Below are positions 17,266 to 26,462 of a stretch of DNA of 64,000 nucleotides, in pieces (position 1 is the stretch's first letter; every line of letters begins with the position of its first letter). The stretch lies in contig NZ_AQYA01000037.1 of assembly GCF_000376985.1 (NCBI RefSeq), forward strand, positions 186,001 through 250,000, in the 5' to 3' direction. Made by a program: the position numbers and the translations under genes. This DNA is from Streptococcus henryi DSM 19005. Its GTDB lineage: Bacteria > Bacillota > Bacilli > Lactobacillales > Streptococcaceae. Under the pieces are notes generated by a model that was not told where the DNA came from, searched no databases, and worked only from the letters and a program-made list of their open reading frames with translations.

Positions 17266-17620
17266 GGTAGACCTCCTCAACTAATGTGATAGCCATAATA
17301 TCTTCTAAAGCGATAGCGATATGTCCGTCATTGGTTTTTAGAATGACCTCATTTGTTGAAAGGGTCGGAATGGTTCCGATAATATTTTGATAGTCGTTTT
17401 TTTGTTTTCTAGTCACCTGTATGGTCAATTGATTAGCGTAACTCTGACTGAGTAACATTAATTTTTGATTCAATGATAGGTCAGAAAGGTAACTAATTTG
17501 TTTATCATCATCTGATAAGGCAGAGGTGTGTTCAGATAAAAAGAACCCCATCCATTTTTGCATGTTAACGTCTTGATAGTCTCTTGCGGATTGAAATGGT
17601 AAGTATGATCGGTCAATCAT
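17252..17620 (-). CDS. UmuC-associated protein (YolD-like position)
   Basis: A 122-residue protein beginning MIDRSYLPFQSARDY and containing QKWMGFFLSEHTSAL. Its start overlaps the umuC stop by 4 nt (ATGA), showing translational coupling. In Gram-positive SOS cassettes this position is held by YolD-like proteins that partner the Y-family polymerase; the N-terminal motif fits such proteins, but homology to YolD itself is uncertain. Confidence 0.7.
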   Translation of the reverse strand: MIDRSYLPFQSARDYQDVNMQKWMGFFLSEHTSALSDDDKQISYLSDLSLNQKLMLLSQSYANQLTIQVTRKQKNDYQNIIGTIPTLSTNEVILKTNDGHIAIALEDIMAITLVEEVYHESA

Positions 17621-19032
17621 TGTAATCCCTCCAAGCCACCTGCTGAGTGGCCTCCTATTAGTTTACTTCTTGCAATATTCCTGGAACTGTCTAAGAGGGC
17701 AGTTCCTTTTTGAACCGCTAAAAAACCGAATTGGTCTCTAATATGGTCAATAGTTTGTTGTAACTTTTCTTCTTTTTCGGTTGCTTCGATATCATCAAAT
17801 AATGAGATTAAGGCATAGCTTTCATCGACAAATCCTGAGTAATTGACTGCAATACCCCGAACGGCTCCTGACGTGTATTTTTTACGAAAAAGCGTTAATA
17901 CGGTATCGGTAAGCAGTCGTGTATGATTAGTGGGTTCTATCTTCATTTGAGCGTTGATTGGCTGTTTCATTTCTGTTTTAGAGTAGGTCACAAAGATGGA
18001 AACAATAGTAGCTTTCTGATGTTCTCGCCTCATTCGGATGGCAACTTGTTCAGCCATTTCACTAAGAACAATCTCAATATCACGCTGTTTGACATAGTCA
18101 CGAGGTAGCACCTGAGAGTTTCCAAGCCCGTGTGATTTTGGTTTATAGGGTTGATGAACATTACTCTCGTCAACACCGTTAGCATGAAACCACAACTGTA
18201 CCCCAACCTTCCCAAATTCTTTTTTCAATAGGTCTGGATTGCTATTGGCTAGTTCCTTGATAGAGGTAATCCCTAGTTTGTGAAGGCGTTTCTCGGTTCT
18301 AGAACCAATTCCCCAAAAATCAGTAAGTTTAGGGATTGACCAGACTTTTGTTTCTACATCTTCGTAGGACCAATTGGCACGCATGGTAGGTGTACGCTTG
18401 GCTTCATTGTCTAGAGCGAGTTTGGCCAATAATGGGTTAGCGTTACTCATACCAATGGTAGAATAGATACCAGTCTTTTTCCAGATATCATGTTGTAGTT
18501 TGGCAGAGACCACGTCTAATTTTGCCTTTCTATCCATCTGTTTATCATTTACAAAGTAATTGAGCGAGGAGGTTAAATCAATAAACCCTTCATCAATGGA
18601 GTAGGGGAGAATATCTTCAGGGGCAGCATAATCTTGGAAAATGTGCTGAATATCAATATTCTTTTCGATATAGCGATCCATACGTGGTGGAACAATAAGC
18701 GTTCGCTTAGCCCAATGTTCAATAAAGGAGACATAGCGTGGTGATGTATCTAAGCCTTGACGTTTGGCATTATAGTAGTCAAATTTTCTTGTGCTGATGT
18801 CAAAAGGCAAATCGTAGGCACGTCCAACATTATTTTTTCCAAAAACTTTTTTGAACATAGGAGAAGAGGCTAAAATTAACCCCCCAGCGTTATCTGCTCG
18901 ACTCATGACACAGAGAGAAGTATGGAGTGGATTTAGTCCCCTATCCACACATTCAACTGAAGCATAGAATGATTTCATATCAACGAAAGCTATATCAGAC
19001 TGAGGTTCTTTTGAATAATCGATATAGCCCAT
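17617..19032 (-). CDS. umuC: Y-family DNA polymerase (UmuC-like)
   Basis: A 471-residue translesion polymerase. The catalytic acidic motifs are DMKSFYASVE (residues 18-27) and SIDEGFIDLT (about 144-153). A helix-hairpin-helix-like segment follows (FWGIGSRTEKRLHKLGI, about 240-256), then the little-finger region. AAGAGG precedes the ATG, which lies 4 nt after the 44-residue protein. It is expected to copy damaged DNA error-pronely when the upstream HdiR-like repressor is cleaved. Single-stranded DNA entering during conjugation could also trigger it. Confidence 0.9.
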   Translation of the reverse strand: MGYIDYSKEPQSDIAFVDMKSFYASVECVDRGLNPLHTSLCVMSRADNAGGLILASSPMFKKVFGKNNVGRAYDLPFDISTRKFDYYNAKRQGLDTSPRYVSFIEHWAKRTLIVPPRMDRYIEKNIDIQHIFQDYAAPEDILPYSIDEGFIDLTSSLNYFVNDKQMDRKAKLDVVSAKLQHDIWKKTGIYSTIGMSNANPLLAKLALDNEAKRTPTMRANWSYEDVETKVWSIPKLTDFWGIGSRTEKRLHKLGITSIKELANSNPDLLKKEFGKVGVQLWFHANGVDESNVHQPYKPKSHGLGNSQVLPRDYVKQRDIEIVLSEMAEQVAIRMRREHQKATIVSIFVTYSKTEMKQPINAQMKIEPTNHTRLLTDTVLTLFRKKYTSGAVRGIAVNYSGFVDESYALISLFDDIEATEKEEKLQQTIDHIRDQFGFLAVQKGTALLDSSRNIARSKLIGGHSAGGLEGLQ

Positions 19033-19036
19033 AATC

Positions 19037-19171
19037 TTAACCTCTTTTTAGTGCTTCTAATTGTTCCATGAGTTCTTGAATATGATCAGTAATATCATAC
19101 TCTTTGAGATAGGGTGTAAAATAGATACGATTGTCCCTGAGATAAATCATTTCTTTAACATTAACTGTCAT
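19037..19171 (-). CDS. 44-residue protein between repressor and polymerase
   Basis: A short ORF (MTVNVKEMIYLRDNRIYFTP...EALKRG) with AGGAG 7 nt upstream, 2 nt after the repressor stop and 4 nt before umuC. The tight spacing on both sides and the good ribosome binding site support expression. Similar tiny ORFs precede umuC in other streptococcal cassettes. The function is unknown; it may couple translation or bind the polymerase. Confidence 0.6.
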   Translation of the reverse strand: MTVNVKEMIYLRDNRIYFTPYLKEYDITDHIQELMEQLEALKRG

Positions 19172-19173
19172 GC

Positions 19174-19866
19174 TTAGGCTCCTATAACTGGCATAAAGTG
19201 ACTCACAACAAGCCCCACGATACGAGGATTGTCTTCATAAGGAATCCATTTATCAGGGTAGTTATCGTTGAGTGACACCATTCTAAAGCCATTTTCTTCT
19301 CGATAAAGTTTTTTAATATAGACAGAATCATTCCACGATAGGGCGTAGACGGCACCATCGTAATCAAAACCGCTAGCACGAATAAGGGCTACTTCACCAT
19401 CAAGATAGATGGGTTCCATAGAGTCTCCTTTGATCCAAGCAGCAATATCATAACCATACTGTTCTTCCTCAGAATAGACGGTCTCTGTCTCGTATTCCTC
19501 AAAGAGTGCTTCTCCAAGACCAGCAGAAAGTGAAACATCCGATAAGACTTCAACTGCAAAAAGAGGAATTACTTTCTCTTGTGATTGTTGTGCCTGAAGT
19601 AACTCCTCAGCATACTCATCAACCTTTCCTTGATTTTCTGAAGAGAGTTGGAGATAGGTGTTCACAATCTTGTATTCTGATTCAAAATAGGTTGTTGGAA
19701 CATCCAAGATAGTCGCTAGCTGTCTGAGATTATTTTGATTTGGCTTCGTTTTTCCATTCTCCCAGTTGAAGTAGGAGGAACGATTGATATGAAGTTTATC
19801 TGCCATAGCAGATTGTGAATAACCTAAAACTATTCGCCTTTCTTTTAAACGATTTCCTGAAAACAT
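19174..19866 (-). CDS. HdiR/LexA-like SOS repressor with S24 protease domain
   Basis: A 230-residue regulator from ATG 19866 (GGAGGTTGT just upstream; an in-frame ATG at 19905 would begin inside the 5' leader). Residues 1-60 are an XRE helix-turn-helix (NRLKERRIVLGYSQSAMADKL). The C-terminal half is an S24 autoprotease: a probable Ala-Gly cleavage site in LSAGLGEALF, Ser in GDSMEP, and Lys in VYIKKL. As in lactococcal HdiR, RecA-stimulated self-cleavage should derepress umuC and its partners. It probably autoregulates through the direct repeats upstream and may also repress the divergent PHP-ATPase gene. Confidence 0.88.
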   Translation of the reverse strand: MFSGNRLKERRIVLGYSQSAMADKLHINRSSYFNWENGKTKPNQNNLRQLATILDVPTTYFESEYKIVNTYLQLSSENQGKVDEYAEELLQAQQSQEKVIPLFAVEVLSDVSLSAGLGEALFEEYETETVYSEEEQYGYDIAAWIKGDSMEPIYLDGEVALIRASGFDYDGAVYALSWNDSVYIKKLYREENGFRMVSLNDNYPDKWIPYEDNPRIVGLVVSHFMPVIGA

Positions 19867-19906
19867 ACAACCTCCTAATCCACTTGTTGTTTTATAAACT
19901 AACAAA

Positions 19907-19952
19907 ATTATATCAAAAAAATTTAAAGTTGCAAGAGAAAATAATTAAAGTT
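19907..19952 (-). promoter_or_regulatory. SOS cassette promoter with candidate operator
   Basis: On the minus strand, TTGCAA (19929-19934), a 16-nt spacer and TATAAT (19907-19912). Two direct repeats of TTAAAGTT (19923-19930 and 19945-19952 on the plus strand), 22 nt apart or about two helical turns, overlap the -35. They are good candidates for the repressor operator. Confidence 0.55.
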
Positions 19953-20001
19953 ATTTGTATAAAAGCTGTTGTGACTTTCTGTAGAAGTTATTAGTAAATT
20001 T

Positions 20002-20016
20002 GTTCAGAACTGTTCT
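20002..20016. promoter_or_regulatory. Palindromic operator candidate upstream of PHP-ATPase
   Basis: Two overlapping perfect palindromes, GTTC-A-GAAC (20002-20010) and AGAAC-T-GTTCT (20006-20016). They lie 34 nt upstream of TATAAT (20050-20055). The half-site GAAC/GTTC recalls Gram-positive SOS boxes, but the spacing differs. Confidence 0.45.
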
Positions 20017-20089
20017 AAAACGATAACTAAAACAATAGTATGATTATGGTATAATGAAAAATATAGTGAGAGGTGCAGGTTATCAAATA

Positions 20090-22609
20090 ATGATGAAGAA
20101 ATTTAATAAAAAAAATGAAACTGTATATAAGATATTGTCGGAAGAAAAACCCCCTTTTGGAGTGTTTCACAAAACATTAATTCACTTACATACTCCAGCT
20201 TCACATGACTATAAACTGTTTTCTAATTGGACGGAAGATGAATATCGGGCTGCAACTGATGAAGAGTTATATGAATTATTTTTTAATAACAAGAGTGAAT
20301 TAAAAAAACGATTTCCGATGGATAGATTGGCTAATTCTGTAGATGATGATTTCTTTTCAAATTTTAAAGAGTATATAAGCTATTTATTTTTAGCTGAAAG
20401 AATTTTACAGAATGAACTAGAAATAGTAGTTGTGACAGATCATAATACTACTAAGGGCGTAGAAAAACTTCAGAAAGCAGTATCAATACTTAAGGAAAAT
20501 AATAGAAATTATAAATATCACCCCCATATTTTGTATGGCGTTGAGATTAGTGCAGCTGATAAGCTCCATATAGTTGGAATATTTGATGATAATAAAAAAG
20601 AGGTAGTTAATAAATGGTTGGATGAAAACTTACTCAGTACAGAGGAAGGAAGCTATCAACATTCTTTGACTATAATGAATTTTTTTAATGAAAATAAAAT
20701 CCTAAATTACATAGCTCACTTTAATACTTCTAATATTTTTACTAAAAAAGCTCAATTATCAGGTGCCTATAAAAAGTCTTTATTTTCTCCAACACAAATT
20801 AAATTCATGGGTGTAAATAAAGCTGAAGTAATTCCTGGCTTATTTAATAAACTAATACGAGACTTTTCTTGTAGACCAAATTTTATATTAGATAATGATT
20901 CACATGATATTGACGGATTAGATAAAAATATTATGTGGTTTAAAGGTGGAAAATTATCTTTTCAAATGTTTGAGGAAGCATTGTTGGATTATGAAGTATC
21001 TGTTAGTTTAACAGAGCCAAACAATAAACAGATATCTTATATAAAAGGGATTTATGTTCAAAATAGAGGTGGAGATAGGAGTTTTCTAATTGGAGATAAA
21101 GATAATAAATCTGAAGATTTCTATCTAACATTTTCACCGTCATTAAATTGTTTAATTGGGGGGCGTGGTACTGGTAAGAGTACTGTAATTGATATGCTTC
21201 AATATGTGCTTTCTCAAGATTGTAATAACCTAAAAAAACTAGAATTTTTATGTGAACATGCCAATCTATTTGTTTTATACGTTTTAGAGAATGAAGAGTA
21301 TGTTATCGAAGTGAGTTTACCTAATGTGAAGCAAGGAGATAAGGATAATATTCTTCAGTATTATGGACAAAACTTAGAGAACAAGTATCCATATACCTAC
21401 CGTTTTGACTCGCTGACTATTAAGAATTTAACAAGATCATTATATACTAAAGTATATAAAGTAGTAGGTGATGATTTTCAACCTGTGAATAATAAAGATC
21501 GCATACTTAATAGAATGTTTGATAGACGTTATTCGGTTAATGAACTTGTTAGGACCGCAGATGGTGAAAAGATTACAGAGTTTATATCTGAATTGATGTT
21601 GAGAAATAAACATTTGCCACAACCTGATTATGGCTTGAAAACTCAAAGTATAAAATCTTTTGCTAATAAGATACAGGAACTTAATAATTATAGGCTCCAA
21701 AGGAAAGAAACTATTTTGACTATTATTAATGATTTTAATGATACTCAGATAGGGAAACTTAGAATTTGTTATGAACAAGGTGACGTTTGGGGAGAGCCTA
21801 AACTTGAAGAAACTCTGTTTCAAAAGAGTAGTAAACTTAGTATTCCATTTAAAAATTTTAGGATAAGCGAGCAAGATGTTGTAGATATCTTATATCGTGT
21901 ATACAGTGACTTGGGTATGGAAAAATTTGTGGAATGTCTTGTAAAACAAGATATTCCTGATAAATATTTTATACTTCTTAGAAATATTTCAGAGGATAAT
22001 TTTTCTAACCAACAAAATTTTTGGAGTGAGTATCAAGAAATCAATGAGTCTACTATTTTTTCTTTGAAAACTGCTATTTATTCACTGGTAGACAAGAAAC
22101 AGTTGCTGACTGAATTAAAACGTATTCTACAGGATTATATTGCTAATGAGAGACTATACTTAGAGTTTAATATTAACTCAAAAGAGACATCTAGACATCT
22201 TGATGAAGTGTACAAAGAAGTAAGTGTACTGAGTTTGGGGCAAAAAGTTGTTGCTATGCTTGATTTTATTTTGGCTTATAGTGAATATTCAAAGGACTTT
22301 AGGCCGCTAATCATTGATCAGCCAGAAGATAATTTAGATAATAGGTATATTTACAGTCATTTAGTTAATCAATTCAGAGGTATAAAAAATCAGAGACAAA
22401 TTATTCTAGCGACACATAATGCTACAATTGTGACAAATTCTATGACAGACCAAGTTATCATTATGGAGTCGGATGGTTATACTGGTTGGATAGACGCCAG
22501 AGGGTATGTAAGCGAAAAGTTTATTAAAAACCATATTATCAATCAACTAGAAGGAGGTAAAGATTCATTTAGACATAAAATGTCTATATATGAAACAGCC
22601 CTTGTTTAA
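20090..22609 (+). CDS. PHP phosphoesterase-ATPase fusion, TrlF-like
   Basis: About 839 residues. The N-terminal PHP phosphoesterase domain has HLHTPASHD near residue 32, VVTDHN, a GVEIS motif, AHFN and NDSHD, all metal-ligand motifs. The C-terminal SMC/ABC-like ATPase has Walker [10 protein letters not shown] near 357, LSLGQK near 710 and Walker [13 protein letters not shown] near 740. This combination matches the TrlF family of AAA-like ATPases and recalls RloC/PrrC-type nucleases, so defence or DNA surveillance is likely, though inferred. An ATG at 20054 overlaps a perfect TATAAT (20050-20055) and cannot start the mRNA product, so ATG 20090 or 20093 is preferred. The ribosome binding site is weak. 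Confidence 0.75.
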   Translation: MMKKFNKKNETVYKILSEEKPPFGVFHKTLIHLHTPASHDYKLFSNWTEDEYRAATDEELYELFFNNKSELKKRFPMDRLANSVDDDFFSNFKEYISYLFLAERILQNELEIVVVTDHNTTKGVEKLQKAVSILKENNRNYKYHPHILYGVEISAADKLHIVGIFDDNKKEVVNKWLDENLLSTEEGSYQHSLTIMNFFNENKILNYIAHFNTSNIFTKKAQLSGAYKKSLFSPTQIKFMGVNKAEVIPGLFNKLIRDFSCRPNFILDNDSHDIDGLDKNIMWFKGGKLSFQMFEEALLDYEVSVSLTEPNNKQISYIKGIYVQNRGGDRSFLIGDKDNKSEDFYLTFSPSLNCLIGGRGTGKSTVIDMLQYVLSQDCNNLKKLEFLCEHANLFVLYVLENEEYVIEVSLPNVKQGDKDNILQYYGQNLENKYPYTYRFDSLTIKNLTRSLYTKVYKVVGDDFQPVNNKDRILNRMFDRRYSVNELVRTADGEKITEFISELMLRNKHLPQPDYGLKTQSIKSFANKIQELNNYRLQRKETILTIINDFNDTQIGKLRICYEQGDVWGEPKLEETLFQKSSKLSIPFKNFRISEQDVVDILYRVYSDLGMEKFVECLVKQDIPDKYFILLRNISEDNFSNQQNFWSEYQEINESTIFSLKTAIYSLVDKKQLLTELKRILQDYIANERLYLEFNINSKETSRHLDEVYKEVSVLSLGQKVVAMLDFILAYSEYSKDFRPLIIDQPEDNLDNRYIYSHLVNQFRGIKNQRQIILATHNATIVTNSMTDQVIIMESDGYTGWIDARGYVSEKFIKNHIINQLEGGKDSFRHKMSIYETALV

Positions 22610-22622
22610 TAAAATCTGTTAT

Positions 22623-22656
22623 GTAGGTTTGATTTAAATATCGAACCTACTTTTTT
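22623..22656 (+). terminator. Terminator
   Basis: GTAGGTTTGAT and ATCGAACCTAC pair (G-T pairs allowed), followed by six T at 22651-22656. The shared ICE promoter motif begins immediately after. Confidence 0.7.
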
Positions 22657-22689
22657 GTGATAACTTTTCCAAATCATCCTTGTTATCCT
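22657..22689 (+). promoter_or_regulatory. Shared ICE promoter motif, copy 4 (relaxosome operon)
   Basis: GTGATAAC at 22657, CCAAA in the spacer and TATCCT at 22684-22689, spaced as in the other three copies. Transcription from here would run through the candidate oriT into the relaxosome genes. A second, closer TATAAT lies at 22922-22927 without a clear -35. Confidence 0.45.
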
Positions 22690-22691
22690 AA

Positions 22692-22911
22692 TATCATTCC
22701 TAAGAAAATCAAGTCTTGATTTTCTACTGGGGGTTTGGGGGCGAAGCCACCAAGTCATCTTATCGTTGGCTGTCAAAACTGAAAGGTTTTGGTCGGCTGG
22801 CGATATGATTTTTTAGGTATTGTGACCACAATGCCTGAGCTCGCAAAGACCGAACAAGAAGAGAGTGAGGTCTTTAGGAAGCGTACTGACAATGTGAGGC
22901 AGCCTGACACT
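22692..22911. other. Candidate origin of transfer (oriT)
   Basis: A gene-free stretch directly upstream of the relaxosome genes, packed with inverted repeats. There is a perfect 11-bp palindrome AGAAAATCAAG/CTTGATTTTCT at about 22692-22714; a G-rich GGGGGTTTGGGGG block (22728-22740); CAAAAC/GTTTTG inside a longer imperfect stem (about 22759-22810); ATTGTG/CACAAT; AAAGACC/GGTCTTT; and CTGACA/TGTCAG. Such clusters next to a MOBP relaxase are the usual layout of an oriT. The nick site cannot be placed from sequence alone. Confidence 0.6.
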
Positions 22912-22944
22912 GTCAGACAAGTATAATGTTGAAAGGATAGTAGG

Positions 22945-23304
22945 ATGGGACAAGAAATTAAGTTAATCCGTAAGCAATTTAGGATCACAAGACAAGAAGA
23001 AAAACAGATAAAAGAAATGATGAGGGAACAAAAACTGGATAGTTTCTCAGAATTTCTTCGTCAAAATTTGTTGAAAAAGAATTATCAGGATAGAATTTTT
23101 GAAAGTTGGTTTTCCCTTTGGCAATCTCAAAAGTTTGAACAAATTAGTCGAGATGTGCATGAAGTTCTAGTTGTCGCAAGAGAAAATCACCAAGTGACTC
23201 AAGAACACGTTTCAATCTTATTGACCTGCGTTCAAGAATTGATTGCGGAAGTCAATCAAGTACAGCCGCTCAGTCGTGGGTTTCGTGAAAAATACATGAG
23301 ATAG
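22945..23304 (+). CDS. Relaxosome accessory protein (SAG1252-like)
   Basis: A 119-residue protein. The N-terminal part (FRITRQEEKQIKEMMREQKLDSFSEFLRQNLL) has the pattern of a ribbon-helix-helix DNA-binding domain; the rest is helical. AAAGGATAG precedes ATG 22945. It lies 9 nt before MobC and directly after the candidate oriT, and its family (SAG1252-type, from memory) is annotated as a conjugative relaxosome accessory protein. It should bind oriT and help the relaxase nick. Confidence 0.75.
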   Translation: MGQEIKLIRKQFRITRQEEKQIKEMMREQKLDSFSEFLRQNLLKKNYQDRIFESWFSLWQSQKFEQISRDVHEVLVVARENHQVTQEHVSILLTCVQELIAEVNQVQPLSRGFREKYMR

Positions 23305-23313
23305 GAGGCTACT

Positions 23314-23679
23314 ATGGTTTATCGTTATCGTACCAATCTCAAAAAAGTATTTCTAACAGATTCAGAGTTACATCAATTGAATGAGCGAATCGACAAGAGT
23401 CACTGTCAAAATTTTTCAGTCTATGCCAGAAAAGTGTTGCTGAATCCCAATATGTCATTTGTCACCATTAACACGGATACCTATGACCAGTTAGTATTTG
23501 AATTGAGACGGATTGGAAATAACATTAATCAAATTGCGCGTGCCATTAATCAAAGTCATCTGATTTCTCAGGACCAGTTACAAGAATTGAGTAAAGGAGT
23601 CGGAGAGTTAATTAAGGAAGTGGATAGAGAATTTCAAGTGGAAGTGAAAAGACTAAAGGAGTTTCATGGTAGTCACTAA
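23314..23679 (+). CDS. mobC: MobC-like relaxosome protein
   Basis: A 121-residue protein with an N-terminal ribbon-helix-helix-like region and the MobC signature FELRRIGNNINQIARAINQ at about residues 65-83. AGGAGG precedes the ATG, and its 3' end overlaps the relaxase start by 14 nt. MobC proteins bind near nic and extend strand separation for the relaxase. Two adjacent RHH proteins with one relaxase are typical of Tn5252-family ICEs. Confidence 0.85.
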   Translation: MVYRYRTNLKKVFLTDSELHQLNERIDKSHCQNFSVYARKVLLNPNMSFVTINTDTYDQLVFELRRIGNNINQIARAINQSHLISQDQLQELSKGVGELIKEVDREFQVEVKRLKEFHGSH

Positions 23680-25531
23680 ACACTTTGCAACGCACGGAAA
23701 AAAATACCGTAGACGTTTAGTTAAGTATATTCTCAATCCTGATAAAACGGACAATTTGAAATTGGTATCTGATTTTGGCATGAGCAATTATTTAGACTTC
23801 CCTAGCTATGAAGAAATGGTAGAAATGTACAATGTCAACTTTACCAATAACGACAAGTTGTACGAATCTAGAAATGAGCGACAAGAAAAACACCAACAAA
23901 ATATTCATGCCCATCACCTCATCCAATCATTTTCTCCTGAAGATAATCTGACACCTGAAGAAATTAACCGCATTGGTTATGAGACCATAATGGAATTAAC
24001 AGGGGGCCGTTTTCGTTTCATCGTAGCTACTCATACAGACAAAAATCATGTTCATAATCACATTCTAATCAATGCCATAGACAGTAATTCAGATAAAAAA
24101 TTGATATGGAATTATGCCTTAGAACGAAATTTACGTATGATTTCAGACCGTATTTCTAAAATGGCGGGGGCAAAAATTATTGAAAAGCGTTTCTCTTACC
24201 GTGACTATCAAAAATATAGGCAGTCTAGTCATAAATTTGAATTAAAGCAACGTCTTTATTTTTTGATGTGGCAGTCAAAGTCCTTTGATGATTTTTTGGA
24301 AAAAGCGGTTCAGTTGCATGTTCACATCGATTTTAGCCAGAAGCATAGTCGCTTTATGATGACGGATAGAGGAATGATCAAACCAATTCGTGGCCGTCAA
24401 CTCAGCAAACGAGATTTATATGATGAAGCATTTTTTCGTACACATTTTGCCAAGCAAGAGATTGAAAGTCGTTTAGAATTTTTGTTGAACCGTGTCAATT
24501 CTTTAGAAGAGTTACTAACAAAAGCAAAAGAATTGAATCTAACCATTGACTTAAAACAAAAAAATGTAATTTTTATACTTGAAGACAAAGGAAATCAATT
24601 CAGTCTGAGTCATAAAAAAATAAGTGATAAGAAATTATATGATGTCAATTTTTTTCAAGATTACTTTAAAAATAAGGAAGCCGGTGATTCAGAAGGCTTA
24701 GAGAATTTAAAGGAACAGTACCATGCTTTTCAAGAAGAACGAGATAAGGATAAGGTGTCCACTGAAGAGATTGAGGAAGCCTTTGAAACATTTAAGGAAA
24801 AACGAGATGCCGTTCACGAATTTGAAGTGGAACTTGCAGAGCATCAAATTGAGAAGCTAGTTGATAAGGGCGTCTATATCAAGGTGTCTTTCGGTGTCAA
24901 ACAGAGCGGTCTTATTTTCATTCCCAACTATCTATTAGATATTATTGAAGAAGACAATCAGACAAAATATAAAGTCTATATCCGTGAGACAACCTCATAT
25001 TTTGTCTATAACAAAGAACATTCGGATAAGAATCAGTACATCAAAGGGCGAACCTTGATTAGACAGCTAACCAACGATAGTCGAGCAATACCATACAGAC
25101 GACCAACTTTAAAAAGTCTTCAAGAGAAGATTTCTGAAATTAATCTTATGATTGAAATGTCTAACACGAGCAAACATTACCAAGAAATCAAAGATGAGTT
25201 TGTATTAGAAATTGCGAAACTTGATATGAAACTGGAAGAAACCCAAGAAAAAATCGCCACCTTGAATAAGATGGCGGAAGTACTTATCAATCTGAAGAGT
25301 GACGATCATAAAAGTATAAACTTAGCTAAGTATGATTTTACTAAAATGAACATGACAGAATCAGCATCTTTAGAGTATGTACAAGAAGGGGTTATCATAA
25401 AGAAAATTGAACTTAGTGAAACTTTAGATGATTATGAAGAATTGGTAAGAAAGCTGGAGACTTTTATAGGAGTTCTGAGTAGTAAGAAAAGTATTAATCG
25501 AGAATTAAAAAATAGTATAACGACTGATTAA
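23666..25531 (+). CDS. MOBP-type relaxase
   Basis: A 621-residue conjugative relaxase (SAG1250-like). The metal-binding histidine triad is in THTDKNHVHNHI at residues 122-133; the catalytic tyrosine is expected in the N-terminal 60 residues (YRRRLVKYILNPDK is the best candidate). Long charged helices form the C-terminal two thirds. It nicks oriT and pilots the transferred strand into the recipient. It is translationally coupled to mobC. The AT-rich lantibiotic cargo begins directly after it. Confidence 0.9.
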   Translation: MVVTKHFATHGKKYRRRLVKYILNPDKTDNLKLVSDFGMSNYLDFPSYEEMVEMYNVNFTNNDKLYESRNERQEKHQQNIHAHHLIQSFSPEDNLTPEEINRIGYETIMELTGGRFRFIVATHTDKNHVHNHILINAIDSNSDKKLIWNYALERNLRMISDRISKMAGAKIIEKRFSYRDYQKYRQSSHKFELKQRLYFLMWQSKSFDDFLEKAVQLHVHIDFSQKHSRFMMTDRGMIKPIRGRQLSKRDLYDEAFFRTHFAKQEIESRLEFLLNRVNSLEELLTKAKELNLTIDLKQKNVIFILEDKGNQFSLSHKKISDKKLYDVNFFQDYFKNKEAGDSEGLENLKEQYHAFQEERDKDKVSTEEIEEAFETFKEKRDAVHEFEVELAEHQIEKLVDKGVYIKVSFGVKQSGLIFIPNYLLDIIEEDNQTKYKVYIRETTSYFVYNKEHSDKNQYIKGRTLIRQLTNDSRAIPYRRPTLKSLQEKISEINLMIEMSNTSKHYQEIKDEFVLEIAKLDMKLEETQEKIATLNKMAEVLINLKSDDHKSINLAKYDFTKMNMTESASLEYVQEGVIIKKIELSETLDDYEELVRKLETFIGVLSSKKSINRELKNSITTD

Positions 25532-25550
25532 AGTTTCAAGACTGAAAAAA

Positions 25551-26420
25551 TCATGAGTTATTATTCTCCAACTCATTTAAGTAACTCTCTATTTTCATAA
25601 GCATTAAAGGATTGTTATAAATCTTACATAACTCTCTTGCTTCTATATAGTAATCTTTGACTTGATTTTTGTCTAAGAATTCTTTTCCAGAGTTTCCAAC
25701 AATGATGAGTAAGGGAGCTAATTGGTAACTGGTTTGTTTCTCTTTACAAAGTTCAATAGTCTCAATAGCTTCTTGTATGGCTTCGTTATATTTTTCTTTT
25801 GATACTAAATAGTGAGCGTAGTTGTAGCGAACTCTGATATATCCAAATAAAAACTCTTGTTGATTCAGATTTTTTGACTTATATAAACTCATTAGAAGAG
25901 AGTAGTTCATTTCATAATCTTTTTCACGACCAACTAGGGAATAGAAGTTGGATAAAGTATTTAATACATTTAAATAGATTAGAGTATTTGAAGACATTTT
26001 TGACACCATATTTTCCAAATAAGAGATGGCCTCGTTCTGAAGATGATATTGATAGAAGTCAATAATAGATTTAATCCAATCAAGGTACATCCTGTCTTCC
26101 AGTGTTAGAAAGGTACTTCGATCTGCCTCAATTTTATAAAGGTATTCTAGATCATCATAATTTCTATCGTCTAATAGACGAGAAGATAAATGTTTAAAAT
26201 TAGAGAGGTTAGAATTAACTTCAATTTGTTCATTGAAAAAGTAATCTAATGTTACTTCAAGTCGTTGAGAGAGCTTAAATAAAATGTCGGCAGAGGGAAT
26301 AAAATGTCCTCTCTCAATCTTACTAATCTGACTTTGTTCGCAAATTCCTTCCGCAAGGGTTTGTTGGGAGAGCCCTAGTTCTTTTCTTTTAGTTCTGAAT
26401 TTTTCAGCAAGCATATTCAT
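25551..26420 (-). CDS. TprA/PlcR-family peptide-responsive regulator
   Basis: A 289-residue RRNPP-type regulator. An XRE helix-turn-helix (residues 5-60, FRTKRKELGLSQQTLAEGI) is followed by helical TPR-like repeats that bind a peptide in this family. It is divergent from a gene for a Phr-type pre-peptide whose C-terminus nearly equals pneumococcal PhrA. In pneumococcus, TprA represses phrA and a lantibiotic operon until PhrA peptide, imported by the Ami/Opp permease, relieves it; the same logic is likely here. ATG 26420 and a second ATG six bases later are both possible starts. Confidence 0.85.
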   Translation of the reverse strand: MNMLAEKFRTKRKELGLSQQTLAEGICEQSQISKIERGHFIPSADILFKLSQRLEVTLDYFFNEQIEVNSNLSNFKHLSSRLLDDRNYDDLEYLYKIEADRSTFLTLEDRMYLDWIKSIIDFYQYHLQNEAISYLENMVSKMSSNTLIYLNVLNTLSNFYSLVGREKDYEMNYSLLMSLYKSKNLNQQEFLFGYIRVRYNYAHYLVSKEKYNEAIQEAIETIELCKEKQTSYQLAPLLIIVGNSGKEFLDKNQVKDYYIEARELCKIYNNPLMLMKIESYLNELENNNS

Positions 26421-26462
26421 AAAAAATAATAATCCTTTCTAATCACTTAGATTTATTATAGA

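Noticed and set aside
20054..20089. ATG 20054 as the start of the PHP-ATPase
   Set aside because: It overlaps the TATAAT promoter hexamer, so it would not be in the mRNA.
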